Positions 36,259 through 46,010 are shown, counted from the first letter of the stretch. The stretch is DNA of 64,000 nt from Rufibacter psychrotolerans (GCF_016924645.1 NZ_JAFFJV010000016.1:1-64000); one strand, 5' to 3'. Numbers and translations are program-made. The notes: a model not told the origin generated them from the letters alone.

Positions 36259-37548
36259 TTACCTTCTCCTGGAAGACAGCCGCTTGATCCAGTGAGGGAT
36301 TGGCCCCCAACTTATCACCACTAACAAAAAGAAGGGTAGTAATGGTGCCCGGTATCGGTGCAGAGAACCCAGGTTAGGCGTGGGAAGCGTCACCAATACC
36401 GCCGAGATTATGAAAAAGACGAGCAAAGCGGCTAAGAAAGAAGGTAGCTGAGGGAGCCTTCTAGTTTTAACCAGTTGAAACACGCACAGCAATACAACTA
36501 GAACCAGAACGAGGCTTTCAACAGCCATGAGCTTGTAGAGCAGAGGCGCGGGCTCCCAGATAAACGGCCTGCATAGCATCTGAAACACGGCAGACGGCGC
36601 GTGCAACACCACAGAAACCACAGTAGGCTGTAAGTGGGGAAACGCCAAGTGCGGTTTGGAGAGATCCGTGATTGCCAGAAGGTTGTGGTAGTTCCAGAGA
36701 ATGTGCCGGACGAAGAAATCAAGCTTAAAGGTAGGATGGGCAAAAGAGGCTATAAACGCTCCTATTACCAGTAGCCCCAACCAGACCATGCACTGCCTTG
36801 CCGTCGGCCGGAGCCACTCTACCCGGTTCACCAGCCATTTCACCGCCAGGAAAGTGGTTAAAAGCACCAAAACAACGGCTGCCAAAAAGAACTTAATGCG
36901 CCAGAGCAGCCAAATGCAGGGGAAAAGCCATAGCAGCGGTCTCCAGGACTCAGCTACTTTGGTTGCCTTGTAAAGCTGCAGGAACAGCCCTACCGTAAGG
37001 CAAAGACTTCCCATGAAGAGCGCATCTTTGGTGACACCGCTGGTCCAGAAAACCACCGAGGGGAAGTACAAAAAAGCAATGAGGGCTCCCATCCTAAACT
37101 GCGGAAAGTATTCGCCAAGCTTTTGAACCAGGAACCAGCATCCCCAGAAACTGAACAAAGAGAGGTAGGCTCCGCTCCACCAGTAAGAGCTGTTGGTTAA
37201 GAAATAGAAGAGGCTGAGCGGCTTCAGGAAAAACAGAGAATTGGAGTACGTACTCCAACCTATGCCAGTGTCAGTTACATCATTAAAAAACAGGAACCTA
37301 AGGTACCAGGACGGGTTTTGTGTTGCGGCCTCCACCACCTTCAGGGTTGCGGTATGACTGGTCCAAGTATCTCCACCTTCGTCTAAATAGTTCAAATAAA
37401 TCCACCCTAAAACAACCCCGCACCCAAGTTTGAACAACAAAGCTGACCAGAAAACCAAGCCCAAGCCTTTTCCCCGCACAGGCTGCCAAAGCAGATACAC
37501 CAACAAAAAGAAAACGGGAAGGTGGAGCCAATCGGCGAGTTGGTTCAT
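36259..37548 (-). CDS. Polytopic membrane protein, possible glycosyltransferase-like
   Basis: The protein has 429 residues from MNQLADWLHLPVFFLL, with roughly ten membrane helices. No family is certain. The first extracytoplasmic loop contains YLDEGGDTWTSH, and the last loop NLGSLHRYRAPLLPFF; both patterns recall polyprenyl-sugar glycosyltransferases of the GT39/GT83 kind, but the similarity is too weak to name. The start overlaps the stop of the DUF2851 gene by 4 bp (ATGA), so the two are translationally coupled. The gene reads more AT-rich than its neighbours. Confidence 0.65.
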   Translation of the reverse strand: MNQLADWLHLPVFFLLVYLLWQPVRGKGLGLVFWSALLFKLGCGVVLGWIYLNYLDEGGDTWTSHTATLKVVEAATQNPSWYLRFLFFNDVTDTGIGWSTYSNSLFFLKPLSLFYFLTNSSYWWSGAYLSLFSFWGCWFLVQKLGEYFPQFRMGALIAFLYFPSVVFWTSGVTKDALFMGSLCLTVGLFLQLYKATKVAESWRPLLWLFPCIWLLWRIKFFLAAVVLVLLTTFLAVKWLVNRVEWLRPTARQCMVWLGLLVIGAFIASFAHPTFKLDFFVRHILWNYHNLLAITDLSKPHLAFPHLQPTVVSVVLHAPSAVFQMLCRPFIWEPAPLLYKLMAVESLVLVLVVLLCVFQLVKTRRLPQLPSFLAALLVFFIISAVLVTLPTPNLGSLHRYRAPLLPFFLLVVISWGPIPHWIKRLSSRRR

Positions 37549-38846
37549 GCGGGAGAGAGGTTCTGTTTCATCAGGCGGTGCCCGACCACGCAATGTACGC
37601 ATTTTCGGGGAGTGCAGTAGCCATGGTAGAGCCCCAGGAGTGCCTGGGAATCTCCGGCCGATCTGTGCGGGAAGCCCAAACCGGTGAACAGGCGAGTGAT
37701 GCTGTTGTGCTCCTTGCTCATGCTTTCCAGCAGGTCTACCGCTTTCTCCTGAAAGGCTCCTTTATCTATGCGGCGGCTGTAGGCTACCAGCAGGGGCGCT
37801 ACCACGTTAATCAGGAGTCCGTCAACACTCTCGTCGCCCATTCCTGGCAGAGGAGTTTTGGCGGGTTTACCGGGCCCGTAATGCTGCTGCCAGTAGCGGG
37901 GCGGCACCTGCTTAAAGAAGGCATGGTACTCCTGTTTTGTCTCACAGGCCACCAATCCCGACCACAGGTGCTCATGGGCTTGCAACACGGCCAACCATTG
38001 GGCTACCCTTACCGCCGGGAAATTGGCAGGCCTGAGCCTAAGGTAATTCCAGGCGCTCTGCGGAAGAGCCGGGGGCAGCGAATGCTTCTTCGCCAGGTAT
38101 TGGTGCTCCTTCGCCATGCTTGTCAGGTACTCTTCCTGTAGTTCTGCCTGGCCCGCCTGTAACAACCCGGCCTGCCCAAACACCAGGGCCTCCAGTTGCT
38201 TCGCGGAGTGCCGGTAGCGTTTCACCAAGCCTAGGGGCAGGACCTGTACCAACCTCAGGAAGCCTTCCTGGTTAATCTTAAACCCGAACCCGGCCGCCAT
38301 GGTCTGGTACACGGTGCTTTCCCAATCCTGTTTGTTTTGCTCCAGCCGCTCCAGCACCACCTTGGCTTTGGCTTCAAGCCGTTCCAGCAGCGTTTTGTCC
38401 ATCATGGAGGATTTATAGACCGGATCTACCTGCGGGAGCTGCGGGGCGCAGGGAATCACTTCCTGGCTCCAGACCAGCTCCTGGTATTTGGCCTGCAAGG
38501 GCAGCGCTGTCCGGCCCCGCAGTTCCAGGGTGGGCATCAGGGTTCCTTCTTCCCGGAGAACGGGTTCATCGTTTTCCCACACTACGTGCAGCACCACCTG
38601 GTTGTACCGGGCATCGTGCTGGTGTTGGTGCCGGCGCCAGTCAGAGGCCTTCAGGTGCAGTTCCACGCTGCCCACCCATTCGGTATCGCCAATCCTGATC
38701 CGGGCCCCGGTAAAATCCGGGCCGGCGTTGGAGCGGTTGTAGAAGCCAGGATGCAGCACGACCACTGCTTCACCGGTGGTGGTCAGCAGACCTGCTTTCC
38801 CGAAGTACTGGTAGCGCCAGAGGTAGTGCAGGAAGTCTTCTTTCAT
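37545..38846 (-). CDS. DUF2851 family protein
   Basis: The protein has 433 residues from MKEDFLHYLWRYQYF. The family is conserved in Bacteroidota and uncharacterised. Its hallmark N-terminal block is here: SNAGPDFTGARIRIG, then GSVELHLKASDWRRHQHQHD and YNQVVLHVVWEND. The Asp, Glu and His in this block resemble a PD-(D/E)xK-like metal site, an inference only. The C-terminus ends in CTPRKCVHCVVGHRLM, a Cys/His cluster that could bind metal. Coupled to the downstream membrane-protein gene. Confidence 0.8.
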   Translation of the reverse strand: MKEDFLHYLWRYQYFGKAGLLTTTGEAVVVLHPGFYNRSNAGPDFTGARIRIGDTEWVGSVELHLKASDWRRHQHQHDARYNQVVLHVVWENDEPVLREEGTLMPTLELRGRTALPLQAKYQELVWSQEVIPCAPQLPQVDPVYKSSMMDKTLLERLEAKAKVVLERLEQNKQDWESTVYQTMAAGFGFKINQEGFLRLVQVLPLGLVKRYRHSAKQLEALVFGQAGLLQAGQAELQEEYLTSMAKEHQYLAKKHSLPPALPQSAWNYLRLRPANFPAVRVAQWLAVLQAHEHLWSGLVACETKQEYHAFFKQVPPRYWQQHYGPGKPAKTPLPGMGDESVDGLLINVVAPLLVAYSRRIDKGAFQEKAVDLLESMSKEHNSITRLFTGLGFPHRSAGDSQALLGLYHGYCTPRKCVHCVVGHRLMKQNLSPA

Positions 38847-38926
38847 GGAACAGCCTTTCACGTGTCTCTGCTCATACGCAGGCGCACATGAAAGGCTGCT
38901 TTGAGACCTCTGCTGGAGAAGGCTTT

Positions 38927-38966
38927 CTGTTTTAGGGCCTATTTTACTGAATCGGGCTTAAAACAG
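38927..38966. repeat. Dispersed intergenic palindrome, copy 17
   Basis: Left arm CTGTTTTAGGGC, centre TTTTACTGAA, right arm GGGCTTAAAACAG. Ends 25 nt beyond the pyrF stop codon. Confidence 0.75.
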
Positions 38967-38990
38967 ATGAGTACGCTGTAAACGCCAGGG

Positions 38991-39821
38991 CTATTTGGGC
39001 AGGTACTCGTTGAGGTAGCGCTCCATCTCCTGCTGCACGGTTAAGGCCGCCGCGCGGGCTTTCTCGGCGAAGTCTTCGCCCTGAGAAGCGTAAATGATCT
39101 GGCGGGCAGAGTTGACCAGCAAGCCGCACTGCTTGTTCATGCCGTACTTGGCTACTTCTGCCAGACTTCCGCCCTGTGCGCCCACGCCCGGCACCAGCAG
39201 GAAGTGGTCTGGGGCCAGATCGCGGATGCGCTCCAGGTAGTCATGGCGGGTGGCACCCACCACGTACATCAGGTTATCGGCGGTGCCCCAGGCCTGGCTG
39301 TTGTGGATCACCTTCTCAAACATGAAGTATGATTTGCCCTCAGACACCACGCTCAGCAACTGGAAATCATCATGGCCCGGGTTAGAGGTAAGCGCCAGCA
39401 AAATCACCCACTTGTTGGGGAACTGCAGGAAGGGCGTTACTGAATCTATGCCCATGTACGGCGCCACGGTGAGCGAGTCAAAGTTCATCTGCTCAAAGAA
39501 GGCGCGGGCGTACAGTTCTGAGGTGTTGCCAATGTCGCCGCGTTTGGCATCGGCAATGGTGAAGATGTCCTGCGGAATGGCGGCCAGGGTGCGTTCCAGG
39601 CTTACCCAGCCTTTGGGGCCGTGCGCCTCATAGAACGCAATGTTGGGCTTGTAGGCCACGCACAGATCTGCGGTAGCCTCAATGATCTGCCGGTTAAACT
39701 CATACAGAGGATCTTCAAATTGAAGCAAATGCGGCGGAATCTTCTTGATGTCGGTATCCAGGCCGATGCAGAGGAAGGAGCGCTTGCGCTGAATCTGCTC
39801 AAAAAGCTGTTGTCTGTTCAT
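38991..39821 (-). CDS. pyrF: Orotidine-5'-phosphate decarboxylase (type 2)
   Basis: The protein has 276 residues from [15 protein letters not shown], the larger class of OMP decarboxylase. [15 protein letters not shown] is the catalytic motif with the Asp-Lys-Asp charge network. [15 protein letters not shown] and [11 protein letters not shown] provide the remaining substrate contacts. It performs the final step to UMP in pyrimidine synthesis. pyrD lies about 4 kb away on the same strand but not in one operon. Confidence 0.95.
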   Translation of the reverse strand: MNRQQLFEQIQRKRSFLCIGLDTDIKKIPPHLLQFEDPLYEFNRQIIEATADLCVAYKPNIAFYEAHGPKGWVSLERTLAAIPQDIFTIADAKRGDIGNTSELYARAFFEQMNFDSLTVAPYMGIDSVTPFLQFPNKWVILLALTSNPGHDDFQLLSVVSEGKSYFMFEKVIHNSQAWGTADNLMYVVGATRHDYLERIRDLAPDHFLLVPGVGAQGGSLAEVAKYGMNKQCGLLVNSARQIIYASQGEDFAEKARAAALTVQQEMERYLNEYLPK

Positions 39822-39856
39822 GATGAGCGATAAGGTAGGTTGCCGCAAAGCTAAGG

Positions 39857-39893
39857 CGTTTTGGGCAGGTTTTGGGGAAATCAGGCGAAAAAT
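39857..39893. repeat. Dispersed intergenic palindrome, copy 18
   Basis: Left arm CGTTTTGGGC, centre TTTTGGGGAAA, right arm AGGCGAAAAATG. First of two copies in tandem, 7 bp apart. Confidence 0.65.
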
Positions 39894-39899
39894 GGCAGC

Positions 39900-39939
39900 C
39901 GTTCCCCTTGATTTTCTTCCCGCAGAACGGGCCTAAAAC
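39900..39939. repeat. Dispersed intergenic palindrome, copy 19
   Basis: Left arm CGTTCCCC is decayed; centre TTTTCTTCCCGCAGAA, right arm GGGCCTAAAAC. Runs directly into the lolA terminator. Confidence 0.55.
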
Positions 39940-39940
39940 A

Positions 39941-39972
39941 AAAAGGCTCCCGCTTTTCAGCGGGAGCCTTCC
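39941..39972 (-). terminator. Terminator of lolA
   Basis: AAGGCTCCCGCT (39943-39954) pairs with AGCGGGAGCCTT (39959-39970). A-run on the left gives the U-run on the minus strand. 37 nt past the stop. Confidence 0.88.
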
Positions 39973-40008
39973 TAAACCATCTTGGGGCCTGGGCCTTGCT
40001 ACGGGCTC

Positions 40009-40662
40009 CTATCTCAGGTCTACCACTTTCACGCCTTTGTACTTGCTCTTGTCAAAGGTAAACGTGGCGGCCGTCACCGGCACGTTGGGCGTGAACTTGT
40101 TGATCTTGTAGGTGTAGCGGTTACCGTTCTTGCGGAACATCTTCCAGGACTTCAGGGAATTGTCTTTCTTGCTGATGTGCAGCCTGATTTTGAACACCTG
40201 GTTGTCGCGGTCATTGGGGGTTAGGTCAATCACGTGCACCGCCTCGCCGCCTTCCTTCTCCTCGCCGGCGTACATGTAGCGGTAGCCTTTTTTGTAGAGG
40301 GTGTAGATCTGGTTAGGCGTGAGCTCCTGCTCGTCTGGGTCGTTGTCAGAGATGGTGACTTCGTTCTCCTTCTTCATGAAGGTCCAGATGGTGGCGCCGT
40401 TGTTGATGATCTCCTGCCCGGCCACGGCCAGCCGAAATTTGTTGCCCGACACCAAAATATCGCCGGAAATAGACTCCTTGGCTTTGGCCGATGGGCTTTC
40501 TACCGTTTGCGTGAACGCCACTTTGAAAGCGTTCATGGCCTGGTATTTCTTGCTCATGGCGTCCAGAATGCGCTCAGCCTGGGGGTCTTTCTGCACGTTC
40601 TGGGCGTGGGCCAGTTGCACTACCGCCAACAGCGCGAGCAGATATGAAAAAAATCGTTTCAT
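40009..40662 (-). CDS. lolA: Outer-membrane lipoprotein carrier LolA family protein
   Basis: The 217-residue periplasmic protein has a clear signal peptide (FFSYLLALLAVVQLAHAQ). The mature part has the LolA beta-sheet pattern: YQAMNAFKVAFTQTVESP, SGDILVSGNKFRL and TIWTFMKKENEVTI. LolA ferries lipoproteins from the inner-membrane Lol complex across the periplasm, which this organism needs for its many SusD and SGBP lipoproteins. It follows ftsK by 29 bp, so the two are probably one transcript. Confidence 0.9.
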   Translation of the reverse strand: MKRFFSYLLALLAVVQLAHAQNVQKDPQAERILDAMSKKYQAMNAFKVAFTQTVESPSAKAKESISGDILVSGNKFRLAVAGQEIINNGATIWTFMKKENEVTISDNDPDEQELTPNQIYTLYKKGYRYMYAGEEKEGGEAVHVIDLTPNDRDNQVFKIRLHISKKDNSLKSWKMFRKNGNRYTYKINKFTPNVPVTAATFTFDKSKYKGVKVVDLR

Positions 40663-40691
40663 GGTCTGTGGTTAAATAGATTCGGGTTTAC

Positions 40692-43340
40692 TTACGAATC
40701 CATGTTATTCAATAACTGTTCCAAACTGTATTCGTCGGGAATTAAAACTTCACGGGCTTTGCTGCCTTCAAACGGCCCCACTACGCCGGCGGCTTCCAGT
40801 TGGTCAATCAATCGGCCGGCTCGGTTGTAGCCCAGCTTGAGGCGACGCTGCAACAGCGAGGTACTTCCCTGCTGGTGCGTGACCACAATACGAGCCGCCT
40901 CCTCAAACATGGAATCTTTGTTGCTGGGGTCAAAATCGGCTTTCTCGTTGCCGCTCTCGTCGCCCACAAACTCCGGCAACAGATAGGCGTCTGGGTAACC
41001 CTGCTGCTCACCAATGAACTCACAGATGCGGTCCACTTCGGGCGTATCCACAAACGCGCACTGCACCCGGATGAGGTCTGACCCCAGCGAGAACAGCATG
41101 TCTCCCTGACCAATCAACTGGTCGGCACCGCCGGTGTCCAGAATGGTACGGGAGTCAATCTTAGACGTTACCTTAAAGGAGATACGCGCCGGGAAGTTGG
41201 CTTTGATGATACCCGTGATCACGTTTACGGATGGACGCTGCGTGGCCACCACCAGGTGAATCCCGATGGCGCGGGCCAGCTGCGCCAGACGCGCGATAGG
41301 AGTTTCCACTTCTTTTCCGGCGGTCATCATCAAATCGGCCAGCTCGTCAATCACCAGCACAATGAACGGCATGAAACGGTGGCCTTTCTTAGGATTGAGG
41401 CGGCGCTCCACAAATTTGAGGTTGTACTCCTTCAGGTTGCGGCAGCCGGCGTCTTTGAGCAGATCATAGCGCTGGTCCATCTCCATACAGAGCGAGTTCA
41501 GCGTGTTCACCACTTTTTTGGTATCAGTGATGATGGCCTCCTCGGCATCGGGCAGTTTGGCCAGGAAATGGCGCTCAATCTTGTTGAACAAAGACAATTC
41601 CACCTTTTTAGGGTCTACCAGCACAAACTTCAACTGCGACGGGTGACGCTTGTACAGCAATGAGGTCAGGATCGCGTTCAGACCCACGGATTTACCCTGA
41701 CCCGTGGCACCCGCCATGAGCAAGTGCGGCATCTTGGCCAAATCGGCGATGAAGACCTCGTTGGTGATGGTTTTCCCGAAGGCAATGGGCAGGTCCATCT
41801 CGCTTTTCAGGAATTTCTCGGTGCTCAGGATGGACTTGATGGGCACCATCTCCTTTTTCTTGTTCGGCACCTCAATCCCGATGGTGCCTTTGCCCGGAAT
41901 GGGCGCGATGATCCGGATACCCAAAGCGGCCAAACTGAGGGCAATGTCGTCTTCCAGGCTCTTGATTTTGGAAATCCGCACGCCGGCATCGGGCACAATC
42001 TCATACAGCGTCACGGTTGGGCCAATGGTGGCTTTGATGCTGGCAATGCCGATGTTGTAGTTGCCCAGCGTCTCCACGATGCGGTCTTTGTTGGCCTCCA
42101 GTTCTTCTTTGGTCACCTGCACCTTGCCCACGCCGTAGTCAATGAGCAGTTCCAGCGCCGGATACTGGTAACGCGGCAAGTCCAGGGTAGGATCGTAGTT
42201 TTCGCTCACCAGGTCATCGGCTTCTTCTTCCTCGGCCACTTTCTCGATGGCTAAATCAATCTCATCCTCGGGCTCAGCATCTTCCATCAAAACAGCTTCG
42301 TTTTCGTCCACTTCCAGCGAAAGTGGCACCGAAACGGTAGGTGCGGCAGCCCGGGCATTGACCGGCAACTCGTTCACCGCCAGCAGTTCCTCCTCGGGCT
42401 CTTCCTCCAGTTCGTCCTCCTCCAGGTATTCCTCTTCGTACTCCACCTCCGGTTCAGGGTCTTCTTCCGGTTCCTGCGGCTGCACCGCAAACGGGGCCGG
42501 ATAGACGGGCTCCTCCTCTTCCTCCGGTTCCACCGTGCCCGATGGGTTGGTGAGGTGGTTCACGGCCATGGAAGGGGAAGCGTACACGCTAGCCGCTGGT
42601 TTCTCCTCCACGGCCGGGGCCGAAGCCGCCATTTTGGGGAACCGGGGCCGGCCCAGCGTGGTGATGTTGAAGAAGAACATAACGAAGGCAATGAGGGCAA
42701 AGCCCATGAGCAGACCGGTTCCCCAGCCCAGCAAACTCTGCAGCCAAAGCGCGGTCTCATAGCCAATGGCCCCGCTCAGGTAGCCAAACTCAGCCGCAGA
42801 ATTGTTGAGGAGCACCAGGTAACCCGCAGTGATGCAGCCCCAGAGTAACCCGAACAAACACAGCGTCACCACTGAGGAAAGCGTGATGGACGTGCGCCGG
42901 AAAACAATCTTGTACCCAATGTAGAACACCACCGGGATGAAAAAGAAAGAAGCAACGCCAAACCAGCGGTTGATAAAATAATCTGAGATCCAGGCCCCGA
43001 AGAGGCCCAGCCAGTTCTCAGAAGCCAGGCCGGCTTCCTTCATGTCCTGGGTGGTCACCGACTCTACCACGCTCTGGTCGGCGGTGCCCGTGAACAGGAA
43101 CGAGACAAAGGCGATGGCCAGGTACAAAGAAGACAACAGGAAGAAAAACCCGATGAACAGCTGCAGCCGCCGGTCTTTCAGGAAATCAAAGGAAAGTTGC
43201 GGTTTGGGGAACGACTTTCTGGGCTTGGCCTCTTTGGGGGCGCGTGCTTCTGTCTTTCCCTTCGGTTCATTCTGGCTGCGGGGCGTGTTCTTAGGCCGCG
43301 TACCAGTCCCTACATCGCGTTTGTATGTGTTCGTTGCCAT
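40692..43340 (-). CDS. ftsK: DNA translocase FtsK
   Basis: The protein has 882 residues from MATNTYKRDVG. Four or five N-terminal membrane helices span about 48-235. A strongly acidic linker follows (about 275-380, long Glu/Asp/Pro runs). The motor starts near 395 (YQYPALELLIDYG), with Walker A AGATGQGKSVG and Walker B IVLVIDELADLMM. The C-terminal winged-helix gamma domain (about 805-882, TSLLQRRLKLGYNRAGRLID) reads KOPS-type DNA sequences. It pumps chromosome termini through the septum to XerCD/dif at division. Confidence 0.96.
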   Translation of the reverse strand: MATNTYKRDVGTGTRPKNTPRSQNEPKGKTEARAPKEAKPRKSFPKPQLSFDFLKDRRLQLFIGFFFLLSSLYLAIAFVSFLFTGTADQSVVESVTTQDMKEAGLASENWLGLFGAWISDYFINRWFGVASFFFIPVVFYIGYKIVFRRTSITLSSVVTLCLFGLLWGCITAGYLVLLNNSAAEFGYLSGAIGYETALWLQSLLGWGTGLLMGFALIAFVMFFFNITTLGRPRFPKMAASAPAVEEKPAASVYASPSMAVNHLTNPSGTVEPEEEEEPVYPAPFAVQPQEPEEDPEPEVEYEEEYLEEDELEEEPEEELLAVNELPVNARAAAPTVSVPLSLEVDENEAVLMEDAEPEDEIDLAIEKVAEEEEADDLVSENYDPTLDLPRYQYPALELLIDYGVGKVQVTKEELEANKDRIVETLGNYNIGIASIKATIGPTVTLYEIVPDAGVRISKIKSLEDDIALSLAALGIRIIAPIPGKGTIGIEVPNKKKEMVPIKSILSTEKFLKSEMDLPIAFGKTITNEVFIADLAKMPHLLMAGATGQGKSVGLNAILTSLLYKRHPSQLKFVLVDPKKVELSLFNKIERHFLAKLPDAEEAIITDTKKVVNTLNSLCMEMDQRYDLLKDAGCRNLKEYNLKFVERRLNPKKGHRFMPFIVLVIDELADLMMTAGKEVETPIARLAQLARAIGIHLVVATQRPSVNVITGIIKANFPARISFKVTSKIDSRTILDTGGADQLIGQGDMLFSLGSDLIRVQCAFVDTPEVDRICEFIGEQQGYPDAYLLPEFVGDESGNEKADFDPSNKDSMFEEAARIVVTHQQGSTSLLQRRLKLGYNRAGRLIDQLEAAGVVGPFEGSKAREVLIPDEYSLEQLLNNMDS

Positions 43341-43424
43341 GCTGTCTCCAAACTTCAAATCTACATTTTTCCGGCCAATATGCCTTGAACATTTTACCAG
43401 TATCTGGTATCTGCTATATAGTAA

Positions 43425-44453
43425 TTACCTGAGCAACCGTTGGTTGATGCGCTTCACCAAGCCCGGGCCCTCGTAGATAAAACCGGTATACAGTTGCACC
43501 AGATCGGCGCCGGCCGCCAGTTTTTCCAGGGCATCCTCGGGGGTCATGATCCCGCCCACGCCCACCAGTCCAACGCTTGGGGGCAGTTGCTGGCGCAGGT
43601 ACCGCAGCACCTCGGTAGACGCCTTGGTCAGGGGTTTGCCGCTGAGGCCGCCCGCCCCCATCTGCTCAATGGTTCTGGCCGGCGTGTGCAGGCCCGCCCG
43701 GCTGATGGTGGTGTTGGTGCCGATCACGCCCGAGAGTTGGGTCTGCACCGCTATCTCCACAATATCATCCAGTTGCGCTTTATTCAGGTCGGGGGCAATC
43801 TTGAGCAGCAGCGGCTTGGGCTTGGTTTTGCCCTGGTTGCGGTGCTGCAGGTGGCTGAGCAGGTCACGCAAGGGCTCTTTTTCCTGCAGGGCGCGCAGGT
43901 CTGGGGTATTGGGCGAACTCACGTTCACCACAAAGTAATCTACCACGTCATAGAGGGCATCAAAGCAGTACAGGTAATCCTGCAGGGCCTGCTCATTGGG
44001 CGTGACCTTGTTCTTGCCGATGTTGCCGCCCACAATCACCTGGCTCTTACGGCTGCGCAGGCGCTCCACGGCTTGCGCCACCCCCTCGTTGTTGAAGCCC
44101 ATGCGGTTGATGATGGCCCCGTCCTGCGGCAGGCGGAACAGCCGCGGCTTGGGGTTACCGGCCTGGGGCTTGGGCGTAAGGGTGCCGATCTCAATAAACC
44201 CGAACCCCATCTCGGCGAACTCATCCACCAGGCGGGCATCTTTGTCAAACCCCGCCGCCAGCCCCACCGGGTTGGGGAAGGTAAGGCCAAACACCTTGCG
44301 CTCCAGCCGTGGGTCGGTGACCTGGAACATGCCCCGGCTGATGGATTTGGCCAACGGCAACTGATAGGCACTCTTAAGGGCGGAGGCGGTAAGATGATGC
44401 ACCTTCTCTGGATCTAACTGGAAGAGCAACGGGCGAATGAGGTTCTTGTACAC
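43425..44453 (-). CDS. pyrD: Dihydroorotate dehydrogenase, quinone type
   Basis: The 342-residue class 2 enzyme oxidises dihydroorotate to orotate with FMN and passes electrons to membrane quinone. The N-terminal helix pair for membrane binding is present ([20 protein letters not shown]). [21 protein letters not shown] with the catalytic Ser, and LLKIAPDL follow, then IGTNTTISR and [14 protein letters not shown] for FMN phosphate. A minus-strand TATCTTTG at 44471-44478 is a possible -7 box, 17 nt before the ATG, but has no clear -33 partner. Confidence 0.96.
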   Translation of the reverse strand: MYKNLIRPLLFQLDPEKVHHLTASALKSAYQLPLAKSISRGMFQVTDPRLERKVFGLTFPNPVGLAAGFDKDARLVDEFAEMGFGFIEIGTLTPKPQAGNPKPRLFRLPQDGAIINRMGFNNEGVAQAVERLRSRKSQVIVGGNIGKNKVTPNEQALQDYLYCFDALYDVVDYFVVNVSSPNTPDLRALQEKEPLRDLLSHLQHRNQGKTKPKPLLLKIAPDLNKAQLDDIVEIAVQTQLSGVIGTNTTISRAGLHTPARTIEQMGAGGLSGKPLTKASTEVLRYLRQQLPPSVGLVGVGGIMTPEDALEKLAAGADLVQLYTGFIYEGPGLVKRINQRLLR

Positions 44454-44634
44454 GGTAAAACAGGTTTAGGCAAAGATAAAAAATTAGCCTGCTTCTGGGG
44501 TGAAATAAGTTACTTATCCTTGGGTGGGGCGGCCCCTAAACTAGTTTGGCAACCTAAGCCCCTGCTGCTTAGTATTTTATTTACACTAAGGATAGTTCAA
44601 AAACCGACCCTACCGGCCCCGCGCACCTAAGTGG

Positions 44635-44672
44635 CTGTTTTAGGCCTACTTCCCATAAAAACGACCCAAAAT
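44635..44672. repeat. Dispersed intergenic palindrome, copy 20
   Basis: Left arm CTGTTTTAGGCC, centre TTCCCATAAAAA, right arm GACCCAAAATG. In the divergent gap between pyrD and the GAF gene, where no gene ends. Confidence 0.65.
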
Positions 44673-44834
44673 GCGTGGGTTCACAGCCCTTCCCCACCCG
44701 TCGGTTTAAAAGGCCTGTTTTCGCACTTGCATGGCGCTCTTTTTAGTCCTACTTTTCAGGTTCAAGAATATTCCATTGCGACCCTAGAGGCACAGATTTT
44801 GCTTTTCACCAAGAGCAAACGACACAAGCTGAAG

Positions 44835-45359
44835 ATGTTAGAGACCTGGAACCCCCGATTGGAAGTAGCTTGGAGCACCGATGACATTCAGGTGCTGGAT
44901 GCCGCCGTTTTGTTGAGCCAGCAGTCAGAGCAGGCGGCCTACGCCGAGAAAGTGCTTATGTTTTTATATGAGCAGACGCACGCCCACGTGCTCATGCTGT
45001 GCCGCCGGGCCAGCCTTACGCCCCAGGGCCAGATGCAGGCGCTTACGATTCTGCTGCAGGGCCAGTTGCTGCCTTCCCAGCCCCAGTACTCCATAGAAGG
45101 AAGCCCCTGCGCCAACGTGACCCGGCACGGGGTGCTGTATTTTCCTGCGGGCGTTCAGAAACTTTTCCCCAAAGATGCGTACCTTCAGCACTTCGGGATT
45201 AACAGCTACTTTGGGGCTCCGCTGCTGGATTCTAACAGCAACCTGTTGGGCATAGTGGCCATTTTGCACCAGAAACCGCTTGCCAATCCCAGTTTACTTG
45301 AACTTGTGCTTACCATTCTTTCCCCTTCGCTGGAGGCCTTACTGGAAGCACACCCGTAA
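44835..45359 (+). CDS. Stand-alone GAF-domain protein
   Basis: The protein has 174 residues if started at MLETWNPRLEVAW; the frame is open upstream, so the start is uncertain. The body looks like a GAF sensor domain as found in histidine kinases: EGSPCANVTRHGVLYFPAGV, then FGINSYFGAPLLDSNSNLLG and IVAILHQKPL. No kinase or output domain is attached. It is followed after 10 bp by a zinc-ribbon gene and probably co-transcribed with it. The ligand is unknown. Confidence 0.65.
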   Translation: MLETWNPRLEVAWSTDDIQVLDAAVLLSQQSEQAAYAEKVLMFLYEQTHAHVLMLCRRASLTPQGQMQALTILLQGQLLPSQPQYSIEGSPCANVTRHGVLYFPAGVQKLFPKDAYLQHFGINSYFGAPLLDSNSNLLGIVAILHQKPLANPSLLELVLTILSPSLEALLEAHP

Positions 45360-45369
45360 TCCGCCCGCC

Positions 45370-45666
45370 ATGACAGCAAGCAGAAAATGCCCCCACTGCG
45401 GCCACTGGTCTGCCTGGAACCAATCCCCCACCGACCTTTGCGAACATTGCCACCACCCCCTGGACCCCATAGCCCTGGAGCGGCAGCAGGCCCAGGAAGA
45501 CCGCAGGGAAGAGGAGAAAAAACGGTTCACGGTAGACCTCATCCAGATTAACCAGGAGGATTCTGCCTTCACTAAATTCTACAAGAGCATCGGTCTGGGC
45601 TTTCAGCTGGCGTTTGTGGGCATTGTTTCTTTTTTCCTATGGCTGATCGCGCTGCTGGCCGGCTAA
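45370..45666 (+). CDS. Small zinc-ribbon membrane protein
   Basis: The protein has 98 residues from MTASRKCPHCGHWSAW. Two CxxC-type knuckles (CPHC, CEHC) form a rubredoxin-like zinc ribbon at about 7-28. A charged, probably coiled segment follows (QAQEDRREEEKKR), then one C-terminal membrane helix (FQLAFVGIVSFFLWLIALLAG). I do not recognise a named family. The end overlaps the next gene by 28 bp. Confidence 0.7.
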   Translation: MTASRKCPHCGHWSAWNQSPTDLCEHCHHPLDPIALERQQAQEDRREEEKKRFTVDLIQINQEDSAFTKFYKSIGLGFQLAFVGIVSFFLWLIALLAG

Positions 45667-46010
45667 TCTGGGGCACCTTCACCCCGCTGTTCTGGGCCTT
45701 GGCGGCCCTTTACCTGGCCCACCGCTGCCTGGTTTGGCTAGACGTGGTCCGTCCCTTCTGGCTGCGCAACTACCTGGATGACCTGCTCTGCCTGCCCCTG
45801 GTGCTCACCGGCACTTTGTTCTGCCTGCGGGCGCTCTATGGCCCTAACGTTACCCTTTCTGGCTACCAGGTGGGGTTTGTGGTAGTGTACGTCTCGGTGT
45901 CGTTCGAGCTGTTTTTCCCCATGTTCCTGCCCCGGTACACGCCTGACCTTTGGGACGTGGCGGCCTACGCCGCCGGCGGGCTCTTTTATGACAGGTTCCT
46001 GAACAAGTAA
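45639..46010 (+). CDS. Small integral membrane protein
   Basis: The 123-residue protein has about three to four membrane helices (FWALAALYLAHRCLVWL, DDLLCLPLVLTGTLFCL, VGFVVVYVSVSFELFF). Relatives in Bacteroidota are often labelled magnesium-citrate secondary transporter, but the protein is far too short for a normal carrier and I do not trust the label. It starts inside the upstream zinc-ribbon gene, so translation of the two is probably linked. Confidence 0.65.
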   Translation: MADRAAGRLIWGTFTPLFWALAALYLAHRCLVWLDVVRPFWLRNYLDDLLCLPLVLTGTLFCLRALYGPNVTLSGYQVGFVVVYVSVSFELFFPMFLPRYTPDLWDVAAYAAGGLFYDRFLNK

